Source of the DNA: Parietaria judaica
Lineage: Eukaryota > Streptophyta > Magnoliopsida > Rosales > Urticaceae
NCBI GenBank assembly: GCA_954871525.1
Contig: OX940861.1
Coordinates: forward strand, 9,346,842-9,410,841
Length of the DNA: 64,000 bases
Direction of reading: 5' to 3'
The notes beneath the pieces are model-generated. The model saw nothing but the letters and a program-made list of their open reading frames with translations, did not search any database and was not told the origin of the DNA. Shown here piece after piece: positions 35,701 through 46,125 of this stretch (positions are counted from its first letter, which is position 1; every line of letters starts with the position of its first letter). A program made the position numbers and the translations under genes.

Positions 35701-36308
35701 AAAACTTCTGCATCAATTGGAATATATCCTTGAACACGTCCACCCAAAGGTACCCTCAAGGAAACGGTCAAGCCGAGGTACTGAACCGGGTCATTGTGGA
35801 TGGAATCAAGAAAATTAGACACCAAAAAAGGACGGTGGGCCGATCAGCTCATAGGAGTCCTTTGGTCCTACCCCACGTAGGGCCATAAGGGAAACTCTAT
35901 TCTAAATGGTATACGGGGCCGAAGCCGTAATACCAGCCGAGATAGAGACACCCAACATTCGAAGGGAGCATGCCTTTTGAATGCAGAACTCAATGATGAA
36001 ATGATGGATGATCAACTCGACCACATCGACGAAAGACGAGAACAAGCTTTGGTAAGAATAACCAACTATCAAAACTCGATAGCGAGGTATTATAATTCAA
36101 AGGTCAGATGTCAAAAATTCATTGTGGGAGAATTGGTCCTTAGAAAAGTTTTCCAGAATACCGCCGAGCTAAATGTGGGAAAACTCGGGAAGGACCTTAC
36201 ATCGTCATGGAAGTAGTAAAACTAGGAGTATACCGGCTGGCCACTCAGGAAGGAGTTAGAGTACTCCGGAGTTGGAACGCCATGAACCTAAGGAAATACT
36301 ACGCCTAA
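32792..36308 (+). pseudogene. Tat-lineage GAG-POL remnants
   Basis: GAG (32840-33199) has AMEWFSKLEHWSIEDFEQL and LRDFMARLKKTMVKI, typical of retrotrans_gag. Protease is missing: the frame jumps to a pre-RT linker (IGVGLDNNVRKELLKFL, 33245-33305). RT (33386-34000) has VCIDFTELNKACPKDSF, LSFIDAFSGYNQILI and catalytic VYIDDMFVK. The usual Ty3 RNase H remnant (LLLYLAVSPSAISRVIV) is at 34265-34400. A second, archaeal-type RNase H follows (VDGDSNQGGSGIGI, then NNKTEYEALIVDLRLAK, ARRIRAHSDSKLV; 34680-34985). Integrase (35190-36308) has HEGECGNHSGGRSLA, CDKCQRHSPSIHRPAEEL and KWSMDIVGFFPLAP, and ends RSWNAMNLRKYYA. At least eight disruptions separate the pieces. Confidence 0.85.
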
Positions 36309-36505
36309 ACCGGCCTATCCAGCCTCCCATGAACTATGTTATTACTTGATCCCCAGCCATGAGGTACGTAGGCAGCCTGCTTAAAAAGGGGCACAGTCTC
36401 AATCCAAAATCACAACCGAATCTATCTTGTTGCCATAAGGAAAAGAAGAACTCACACTCTTAGGTAAAAACATTACCCTACGAACTCTATCAAAAAGAAT
36501 TTTGA

Positions 36506-36630
36506 GGCAACAAGCCTAACCGGGTAACAGACCCATTCTCAGAGGCAACAAGCCCAACCGGGTAACAAAGCCACTCTAAAGGCAACAAGCCTATACGGGT
36601 AACAGACCCATACGGGTAACAAACCCAAAT
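36506..36630 (+). repeat. short tandem repeat downstream of Tat POL, unit about 37 bp
   Basis: GGCAACAAGCCTAACCGGG and GTAACAGACCCA recur with variations starting at 36506, 36542 and 36579; a shorter ACGGGTAACA unit repeats at the end. Tandem repeats in this position are a known habit of Tat-lineage 3' regions. Confidence 0.7.
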
Positions 36631-37119
36631 CTATACATAACAAATTGTTTCAGGAAACGGATTCACCAACAATTAGCGTAGACAGGCAAGAATAAGTGCT
36701 GACCAAGACAACAAGTCTATCCAGACGATAAGGTGAACAAATTTCTTAAATTTTTATTTTGAGTCTATTATCTTCGTCATCTTTCTAAGTCTAGAAATTA
36801 GCAAGGAGATCAACTTAGTCTATAAAGCATAGCATAAGTTTATTATAAGAAAATAAGATCTTTACAACTTATCTATAGCCGACCTAGAAATACAAAATTA
36901 GGCTAAGTTAGGAAAAATATTGCCTTTATCTGAAAGTTATTAGAAAAATTCTCAGAGAAAAGGAATATGATAGGATATAATAAAATAGCAAAGTAGCAAA
37001 AGCCTTAGCCTCCAAAAACCTTACAGAAAAGGGTTCAAGCCTCCAGTAGACTTGCCCGAATAGAAATTGTCTTGGCCTTAGGCCTTATCTTGAAACAAAA
37101 AAGAAAAAACGAATACGGC

Positions 37120-40100
37120 CTAGGCGTCTGTCCTAGTGCCGTCCACAATCTCGGCCTCTTCGGCCATATTCTTGATCCGTTCCTCGTATCCGTTCTTCTC
37201 CTCCCCAGTTTGGTCCTCTCGATTAGCGGGCTCTTCAATGATGGGCTCTTTGGCAGAGGGCTCTTCGAAAATATGTTTCTCGGTGGTGGGATCTTCAACG
37301 GTTGGGAGCTCAGGCTGGACGTCCAAATCTGCATCGGGCAGCTCGGTCAGATCCAAGTTAGGAGACATGGTCGGAGATTCTATCTGCAGCACCGGTATCC
37401 CCTCGAAGATAGCCTGGTAGTGGACCACGTTGCCTTCCAGAATCCCCTTCTCAGCCTCGAAGTCGGTGACTTTGCCGTCAATCACGTCCTGGATCAGCTT
37501 GAGGCAGCCTTCGGCCTAGTCAAGACAGCAATTGTCGGTTGCCGTACCTTTGTACCATGAGATCAGTGCATCCCTCTCTTTCACCCTTCAGTGATATCGG
37601 GTCTGGACTACATTCTTCTCGGCCTCTCGGTCTTGGGCTTGCTTCCTGGCCTCAGCTAGCTCGGCTATAAGACGCAAGACGTCCTCCTTTACCGTGGTAG
37701 CCTCTTATTCTTTCTTCTTGGCCGCCTCCTCGGCCCATCCCTTGGCTGCATCAGCATGTTTCTGACGGCCTTCCTTCGAGCCTTCTCAGCCTCGTCAACC
37801 AACCGAGTAGCGTTTTTTAACTTCTCTCGGAGGTCTTCGACCGTGAACACCAGACCCTTGGACCTAGCCTTTGAAGAAACAAACCTTCGGTCAGAGCCTT
37901 CAGCTGATTCGTCCTTGCCTTTATCGTCACAATGGCGTCCTGCAACTCTTTCTCTTTCAGAGCCAGCTGCTCCGCCGTACCCACCCCCGCAGCCGTCTCC
38001 TTGAGCTTATCCAATCTGTCCTCGTAGTCCAGCACCATATCGTTAATGGTGGTTGTAAGCTATACGCCTAAACACAAAAAAATGTATACATATAAGTTAG
38101 AAACCGAAATTAGGATATGGATCAAGTAATGCAAGGTTGAGAATACCAAACTTACTTGGACTTGAAGAGAAGAAACCGCCTTGTAGATACCCATCTCGAC
38201 AATCTCCTTCGGGACTCTACCAACCCCGCCGTTGGTAATTTGCCTAAGGAGGCAGCCGCAACCTTAGGAGCCTTGTGAAGCCCCTCGTCCTCGTACCAAG
38301 TGCAACCGACTTTACAGGTGATCTCCTTCTCCTTCGCCACCTTTTGGGACTTAGCCTCCCCGGCCTTCCTCCCAACCACCAAGCCGGACCCTCCGGGCTG
38401 TTAGGTATTTGCACTTAAACAATGTTTTATTTACCCATTGTAAAAGATTATGACGTCACTCTTAATAAAGAAGGCACTTATTATGATAATCTTTTCTATA
38501 GTTCTTTATGTATAATCGAATGTTTATCCATAGTTCATAATGGAATGCAATTGCAATCTATCGTCACACCAGAGTCAATGTGAGGAAGAATTGATAGATG
38601 CAATAAATGAACTAAAATCCGTGACTTAATTAAGTAGGTGGGAGCCTCTTAATTAATAAAGTCATTAATGCGACTAAATGGAGAAAATCCGATTCTGGAT
38701 AGATATGTGTGTCATACCCATTAAGTGCATTAAGTACGAAGTGTCTTTAATACCACCAATGGAATTCAGGAAGAAAAACACTTAGGGGCTAAACGGTAAA
38801 ACGCCCGCTCAAGTGTGAATCATCAAGTGAAAGATTAATCACTGGAATTTGATTATATCACTGGACACCTTTAAGATAAAAAAAGGAATATATCATTTGC
38901 ATCACTAAAGAGTACATCTTCGGTTTTTTAGTGGAATAACACCGGAGTTAACGGACTGATCCGTTAGAGCTTAACTGATGTGGGTCCATGGTCCCCAGGA
39001 TAGCTCTGTAAAGGACGAATCGTACAATTAGGATATTTTTTATTCTAATTTATGATAGAAAATTTGAAACTAAAGCTTTTGTCAAGTTTTGGAAAGTTTC
39101 AAAAAGTTGCGGCAAAAGTACCAAAAGTTTACCCGGAAAATAGCTGATCGGAAAAAGTCAAAACTGGAATAAATTGTAAACATCAATGTTGTAGGAAATT
39201 TAATTCTAAGAGTTTGTTATTCTATGATTTTATGTGTAAGAGCTATAGAGAAAAAATTATGAATTATAGATCATAACATAATGCTATGTTAATTCATGAA
39301 AAATTACTTGGAGATTAAATTAATGGGCTTAGTCCATTAAGATTTAATATTACGTAATAATGAGAGAGGAAATTCGACCAAGCCTTGGTGGGTAAGCCCA
39401 TTAGGTATTTTCCTTATCATATTTTGTTAAATAATTAATTGAGTTAATTATCATGAAAAACATATTAGGTAATATTTGAATCATGGAAATTGCCAAGCTT
39501 GATTACAAAGCAAGAAGTGGCGATTTTGAGCATGAGGAATTCGATATTTATATGTTAAGATAATTAGATATACTAATTGATTATATATACAAATACGATA
39601 TTAACTTAAATCAAATCAATCATGTCATGAATATAAATTATGCATGAATTACAAGTTTTAAATAAAGATTCATATTGCATGAGAATTTAATATTGATTGA
39701 ATCATGATATTATTTGATTATAAGTTAATTACAAATAAGGAAAAAATTAGTAAATCACATGTCATCTTAATTGATTTAATTGGAATTATTTTTTGGTTAA
39801 AAATAATGAAGAAAATCGACATCTCCTATTCATGGAAGGGAATGAAATTTTTTGGTATTTATTTTAATTGAAGAAAATATATTCCATTGATTAAATAATG
39901 AAAAAATCGAATTCTACTTATCATGGTAAGTATTTGATTTTCTTGGTATTTATTTTAACCACATAAAATTAAATCTTTGGTATCTTAATCATCATATTTT
40001 TTTATTTCTACCTTTCATGGAAGGTTGGAAAAAGTCTTTGATTGATTTGTGAATAATACTAATTAAGATTGATTGATTCACTTATCTATAGAAATTTGTG

Positions 40101-42290
40101 TGCATGGTTTTTTCTATAAATACCAAGCTAGTTTCACATTTCCAATATAACTCTCACATTACAAAATTCGAGCTCTGTCTCTCAAAGAAGCGCTCGAAAT
40201 TCTTTCTCTCTCTAGAAAGTTTTAGCTTAGAGAAATTCTATTCCCAATAGCTCAGAAATCGCATAGGCTAGAAAGCAACGAAGTTCTGTCGACGAAGCCC
40301 ACACTTCGGGTACGACGAGTTCAAGAGAATATCCCGGAAGGCTTTGGGAGTTTCCTTTGGCGTGAAGAAAGTCTTACGGAAGCTCTGCTCAACCTCCTTA
40401 GGCGCATTCTCAAGTCCGGGGGAAGCTCTGCCCAAATTCAGAAAGCGCAGTGGAAGTCATCGTAAGAAACAAGCTACGGCCTTATGCATTGGGTAAATAA
40501 ATGCAAACCATTTTATTGCTTTATTTATTTCCGTGACTAGAATTAATAATTGTGTTTTTATTAAATAACTAATTATTTATCCGGTCGGATCTCCGTTATC
40601 CCGGTGTTCGGTTCTAGTAAAGGAAGTAAAATCAGAAAGTGTAAAATGGGCCTTTCCGTGACAATAATTTTAAAAAGGTTACCTCGATGGATCGAGGGCC
40701 CATCCTGAGATATGATGGATGAGACTATAATATAATTCCCTTCACGGGCTTCTCTCCTGATTTACTCCGGGAAGGTTCCCTGGAGCGATCAACCTCTTAA
40801 TGAGGCTCTTTCCCTTTGGCCCTTTCAGAGGCCTTAGGAGCTTCTTTCGAAGCAGCCTCGCTCCTAGGCTTCTTCCGAGCCTCAGCCTCACCCCCATCCC
40901 TAGGGCGCTTCGTTGCAACCTCTACCTCTTTTTGCGGAAAGACCGCATACTTGGAAGGACGGGTTGCGTCCTTAACAGGACAGGTAGAGGCAGGAACATA
41001 GGTACCTTTCTCTTCTGGCGTCTTCTCCATTGGCGGAGCCTCCAACGTGTCTTCCTCGTCGTCAGAGATATTGACGATGTCTCTCGCCTAGACCACCTTC
41101 AAGGCAACCTCAGAAGGTGTCGCCTCCGTCGTCTTCTCCGTTGATTGACAGACAACATCCTCGACGGCCACCGTTGGGCTGGCCGTAACTTTCTTCGCAG
41201 CTGGAGGCACTGAGCTAGACGCTCCAGCCTGCTCGGCCGCCTTCCTTTTCGCCCTTAAGCTCAGCCTATTAGGCCTGGCAGCTTCCATTTCTTCTGCAAA
41301 CAGAATAAACATACTTAGTCAAAATCTCAATAAATCCAAATAGAATCCAATATGCTAAAAACCAAAAAGAATCTTACCTGGAAGGTCTGGAACGTTGTTC
41401 TCGTAGGGGATAAACTCGAACTTGGGTTCCTCAGGGCAAACTCCTACAAACTCGAATCTCTCCCGTGTGAAAATCGACCAAAGCTTCGAGCCGTGTAGGA
41501 AGAATGTCTGCTTTAAAGCCATCCACTCGTCCATAATTGGAAGATACTTAGGCTCCTCAGGATTTTCAGCTGCACCAAACAAAAATCAAGTCAGAAGTCC
41601 GAACAAGAAATAAAAAAAGTTCCTAGAATTCCTACCCGGATCCTTATCTATCTCGTGGACCCATCTATTCACGTAAGTCGACCAGGTCCCAAACGTCTCC
41701 TGACTGGGCTGGAAAAAATATATTTGTGGGTCCATTTACTCTTCTTTTTAGGCAAACCCCCCAAGATTTCCCCTTACTTGACGGAAAGGAAAAATATACA
41801 ATTTTTCGTATTATTGGCCTTGACGACCAAGTCCGTCAACAGGTCCTTGATAATAAGCACGTGCAAAGTTTTGTGGGCCCGGAAAAGAAAGGCCGTCAAT
41901 ATCCTAATAGAATGCGGACTAAACTGCCCTAGAGAAACCCCTAGATGGGTAACATACTTAAGAATAAGCTCAGGAATAGGAAACCTAAGCCCCCCGGACT
42001 CAAAAACCTCTCGTATATACAAACCCACCCATCGTCATTCTGTTCATCTGCATGTTCGTTTGGACCCGGAATCCTAAGCATTATCGACTCCGGGATGTTA
42101 TACTTTTCCCTAATCCTAGCAATGTCCTGAGTTTTGAAAACCGACTTAGGAGAATCTGTTTCCAGAAACTCCGTCTGGCATTTCTCAATAACCTCCTTAG
42201 AACCAATGCTCTCAATATTCTAAAGAAAAAGTCTGGAAAAGCCCGATCCAAGGGGAAAAAACCCAGAAATTCCCCAAGCAAATAACCAGA
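37120..42290 (-). pseudogene. antisense extra ORF of the Tat element (Transposase_28 / putative gypsy-type domain), spliced, decayed
   Basis: Minus-strand coding pieces run from about 42290 down to the stop at 37120. The N-terminal part has KYNIPESIMLRIPGPNE, then after a frameshift FESGGLRFPIPELILKYV and SPHSIRILTAF: the signature of the plant putative gypsy-type transposon domain. Next come YVNRWVHEIDKD and MDEWMALKQTFFLHG. Plausible introns lie at 41643-41577 and 41377-41294 (donors GGTAGG and GTAAGA, acceptors GTGCAG and TTGCAG). The middle is Lys/Arg/Ala-rich; the C-terminal half is coiled-coil (EQLALKEKELQDAIVTIKAR) and then acidic. Function is unknown; such proteins have been suggested to resemble GAG or host-derived domains. 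The solo LTR at 38399-40744 splits it. A minus-strand TATA (about 42530) could be its own promoter. Confidence 0.75.
38399..40744 (+). mobile_element. 2.35-kb solo LTR nested in the antisense ORF
   Basis: It starts TGTTAGGTATTTGC and ends AATTCCCTTCA. CGGGC is duplicated exactly at 38394-38398 and 40745-40749. A TATA box (TCTATAAATACC) lies near 40117, with a GC-richer R/U5 after it. Removing the LTR and one CGGGC leaves the antisense coding frame continuous across the junction, strong independent support for the boundaries. There is no coding interior. Confidence 0.85.
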
Positions 42291-42939
42291 AAAAACTGAG
42301 AAAAATCCCTAAGACAAATCCAGTCTAGAACCTTGAGAAAACTCCCGAAGAAAAGCTCGAAATGAAGAAAGGAAGAGATTCAGAACCTGGAAGCTTCGAG
42401 ACACAGATGATGAGAGCACGAAGAACACCTTAGCAGAACAACAATGGCGATTATAAGATTTTCTCTCTTTAGAAAGCTCGAATTCTCTCTCTAAAAAATC
42501 AAAAATGAAATTCGAATGCGAAAAAGTGAATAAATAGGACAGAGAGGAACGTCGCTGATCCTACGACTAGGGTTTCCTTGAAATCCGCAACAAACCTCAT
42601 TCTATGGTTAAGATTGACATGCTATCCGGCGACACGTCAGCAAAAGTCAATGTGACAGCTGTGTCAGGAGAATTCGAAGAGTTTATTTCCTTCGAACTTC
42701 AAAAATTGGAACACGTGTCGTAACTATTCCCGCCCAAAAAGCAAAACGACAATTACAGTTTCGAAGGTCCTATCTGTCCCATTCGTTCTCGAAATTATCA
42801 AAAATCATGTCCGGGTTACATAAATTTGCGGCAAAAGTCACGAATTTAATTAATTCTATCCGGCATGAATATCACATGATTTCATCGAGATTATACTATA
42901 AAATATACTTCGTATTTTTTTTTATAGTAGTGGGCTAAC

Positions 42940-43658
42940 TGTTGATGTGCAAATTTGTCGTTTATTTAATACGACATATAGCATAAAGTTATGAATTAAT
43001 TAAATTTGTAACTAAGAAAATAAATGGCTTTAAAGAATAATTAATATTCATAAAGGCCCACTTACGAGGCCCAAAGCCCATCAGGACGTCTGGCCATCGC
43101 AAGGCCCAAACAAACAGGAAGCTATCCGTCCCAAAAGCCCAAAAGCTATCTGTCGCCATTGAGGAGAAAGGAAGAGCAAAACCGTTATACTTCCTATCCG
43201 GCCTCATCAATTCAAAAGGGACGGAAGACAAGGAGCACGAAGTCAAGTCCTCAATGGATCTATCTGATCAAGCATCCAGCTCGGTGTAGAACGCGCAGTC
43301 GTGGGGCACGTGTCAGCAAGATGAGCCAGTCAGCCCGGTCAGCTCGGAAGAACGACTACAAGATTCCAGAAAGTCCAATGGGAAGATTTGAAGCCTATAA
43401 ATACCAAGCTCGGCAACAAATCAACACATGCAACTCCTGAGATAATAAATCGAGAGCTCTCATATCCGACATTTTGTCTACTAAGAGTTTTCCTTTGTAT
43501 TTTCCCATTTCATTTTCTTCTCTCTCTCTCTTCTTAGACGTGATTTGCTGCCTATAGCTATCCGTCCATGTTCACCATCGCAATAAACTAACAGAGGACG
43601 TAGTCAACTACCGTATTGGGACGAACCTCTATAAAAATCCATCGCTTCATTTACTTGC

Positions 43659-43719
<61 letters not shown>

Positions 43720-43841
43720 TATAAGTGCGGAGTGTTCGAGTGTTTGCAACGTGAAGGATCGAACTCCACAAAAGTTTACATTCAAAATATCATACACTCA
43801 CAAGTCGTATCGACTGATTGAGGTGGGAAACCACGCCAACA
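42940..43841 (+). mobile_element. 3' LTR of the Tat element
   Basis: TGTTGATGTGC ... GCCAACA, 902 bp. It has a TATA box (CCTATAAATACC, about 43394), an AATAAA polyadenylation signal (about 43582), the GTAGTCAACTACCGTATTGG block and a long TA/CA microsatellite (43663-43722). It lies downstream of POL and the antisense ORF in the expected orientation. Confidence 0.8.
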
Positions 43842-43896
43842 ATATGAGATATTGATCGAATTAGATGCTGGTGGTTTCCCACAGACGGCGGCAAAC
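43842..43896 (-). other. spacer with a minus-strand primer-binding-site remnant
   Basis: The plus strand reads GGTTTCCCACAGACGGCGGC then AAAC before the inverted LTR. On the minus strand this is GTTTGCCGCCGTCTGTGGG, resembling the TTTGGCGCCGTCTGTGGG that follows 5' LTRs of many plant Ty3 elements. So the LTR to the right is a 5' LTR of an element that pointed left. Confidence 0.6.
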
Positions 43897-44751
43897 TGTT
43901 GACGTGGTTTCCCACCTCAATCAGTCGATACGACTTGTGAGTGTATGATATTTTGAATGTAAACTTTTGTGGAATTCGATCCTTCGCGTTGCAAACTCTC
44001 GAACACTCCGCACTTATATGTATATATATAGATATATATGAAAACAAGTAAATGAGACAAGGGTTTTTTTTGTAGAGGTTCGTCCCAAGGCGGTAGTTGA
44101 CTACGTCCTCTGTTAGTTTATTGCGATGGTGAACATGGACGGATAGCTACAGGCAACAAATCACGTCTAAGAAGAGAGATAGAAGAAAAAAATGGGAAAA
44201 TACAAAGGAAAACTCTTAGTAGACAAAATGCCGGACAGGAGAGCTCTCGATGTATTATCTCAGGAGTTGCGTGTGTTGTCTGGTTCTGAGCTTGGTATTT
44301 ATAGGCTTCAAATCTTCCCGTTGGACTTCCTGGAATCTTAGAGTCGTTCTTCCGAGCTGACCGGGCTGACTGGCTCATCTTGCTGACATGTGCCCCACGA
44401 CTGCACGTTCTACGCTGAGCTGGATTCTTGACCAGATAGATCCGTTGAGGACTTGACTTTGTGCTCCTAGTCTTCCGTCCATTTTGAATTGATGAGACCG
44501 GATAGGAAGTATGACGGTTTTGCCCTTCCTTTCTCCTGAATAGCGACGGATAGCTTTTGGGCCGGATAGCTTTCTGTTTGTTTGGGCCTTGCGATAGCCA
44601 GACGCCCTGATGGGCTTTGGGCCTCGCAAGTGGGCATTTATGAATATTAATTATTCTTTAAAGCCCTTTATTTTCTTAGTTACAAATTTAATTAATTCAT
44701 AATTTTATGCTATATGTCGTATTAAATAAATGACAAATTTGCACATCAACA
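43897..44751 (-). mobile_element. inverted 5' LTR of a second element of the same family
   Basis: Plus-strand ends are TGTTGACGTGG and GCACATCAACA. Read on the minus strand it matches 42940-43841 along nearly its full length with an estimated 90% or more identity, including TATA (about 44295), the R/U5 block and the TA tract. Confidence 0.8.
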
Positions 44752-44770
44752 AATATTGTATAGAAGATGT

Positions 44771-44811
<41 letters not shown>

Positions 44812-45125
44812 CGAGCGCTTCATTCTTAGTTTCTATTGGCTATCTCGTCTTGTATTTATTGATCTTTCAGTTCAATGATTACAGAAGATTAACAATTACA
44901 AGAATAATAGCTTGCTAGTGGTGTATTTTCGGCTGATTTTTGTATGTTCTTCAACCTTCTATCTATAGTCTTTTTTCATTGTACTTTGATTTCTTTTAAT
45001 GCACCGAACTGAGAGGTCTGAAACTTATGCCTTCTTGTAAGGTCACAAATGCTATCGTCATTCTCTTTAGATGATATTTTCTTTAAAAATGTCATTGATT
45101 CTAATTACATCATTTATTATGATTA

Positions 45126-45285
45126 CAGTAGAATTTTATTAAATAAATAACCTTGATAAGATAATACTTTTGTATGGTTCAATCTCTAATTAACATGATT
45201 AAAATTTTCTTCGATAAACGAATAAACTCGATAAAATAATAAAATTCTCAGATCCCAACAATATTAATTTATAGAGATTTTTACG
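45126..45285. mobile_element. short pogo/Emigrant-like MITE
   Basis: The left end CAGTAGAATTTTATTAAATA and right end GATCCCAACAATATTAATTT then ATAGAGATTTTTACG are diverged versions of the ends of the 16.2-kb element. TA precedes the left end. It is non-coding. Confidence 0.5.
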
Positions 45286-46125
45286 ATGATCAGTTTTATA
45301 TTTCGAAATTTGCTTTCACCTAATTAATTAGTCGTTTAATGCTATGTTTGACAGACGTCGATAGGGAATTGGTTATAATAAGTTGATTACTCCGAGCTAA
45401 ATTGTGTTTGAGCTCTCAAATAGAATTGGGCTATAATTGATTGTTATGTTTCGCAAACTCCTCAATGGGTCGGTCCATAATCAGTTTTTCCTAAGCTCGG
45501 AGAAATAAACGACCACATATTATGTTTCATTTTCAAAGCCTTGGAAGCAAAATTTGAACACCTTTCTTGCTTCCTCTTCACGTGGCTGCGTATTTCTTTT
45601 GTTTCTGCTGACACACACGCATATATATGTATATATCCATTTTACTAGTCAACATTCGAGTAATTGTTTATTGAATAACGTAGGTAGTCTTTAACTCTTA
45701 TGTAGCCAACATAAATTGACCTAATTTACATGCAAAACAGAACTCTCATATCTAACACTAAAGATGTGACAATTAGAATGAGAAAAATGTGTTGATTGTT
45801 CTGTACTATCGCAGCAAATTTTGCCGTAAAATTCGATCTAAGATATAATCACTCCCAAACGACAAAGGGCAAAATACCCATGTAAAACTACATATCCATC
45901 ATGTGTAAAAAAAAACTACCAAAATACCCTTCCCACCTTTTTATTTTACCGCCGAAATTGTGATATAATTATTTTACAAAGTTAATTGGCCACGTAAAGA
46001 CAAAAGTACTAACACGTTTTACTAAACCATAATATAAAAGCAATTAATTAAAAAAATAAGACTAGTTGCGGACCCCTGAAAATCGACTTTTAGGAAGAGT
46101 AATCTCATGGGCTTATATACCATAA
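45286..46125. other. intergenic, no gene seen
   Basis: AT-rich. A TGCTATGTTTGACAG stretch (about 45340) may be one end of a Tourist-like MITE, but I could not find its partner end. Confidence 0.3.

Larger units (their letters stand above)
32792..43841 (+). mobile_element. decayed Ty3/gypsy element of the Tat lineage, 5' end missing
   Basis: The order is GAG fragment, RT, RNase H, second (archaeal-type) RNase H, integrase, tandem-repeat region, antisense extra ORF, polypurine-like AGTAGTGGGC, then LTR (42940-43841). Dual RNase H plus an antisense ORF between POL and the 3' LTR is characteristic of plant Tat-lineage elements (Grande, RIRE2, Retand types). The 5' LTR, leader and protease are absent. 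Many stops and frameshifts show it is old. A 2.35-kb solo LTR is nested inside. Confidence 0.85.
42940..44751. repeat. 1.8-kb palindrome made of two facing LTRs
   Basis: Arms of 902 and 855 bp with a 55-bp loop. Examples of paired arm sequence: GAGGCCCAAAGCCCATCAGG (43075, plus) and its complement near 44605; GATTGAGGTGGGAAACCACG (43816) against CGTGGTTTCCCACCTCAATC (43902). Confidence 0.85.

Noticed and set aside
36838..37060. Possible 5' LTR or promoter between POL and the antisense ORF
   Set aside because: AT-rich without TG...CA ends or a TATA/PPT combination; more likely the 3' untranslated part of the antisense ORF.
43663..43722. TA/CA array considered as a regulatory or CRISPR-like repeat
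   Set aside because: Simple dinucleotide microsatellite inside an LTR, present in the other LTR copies too.
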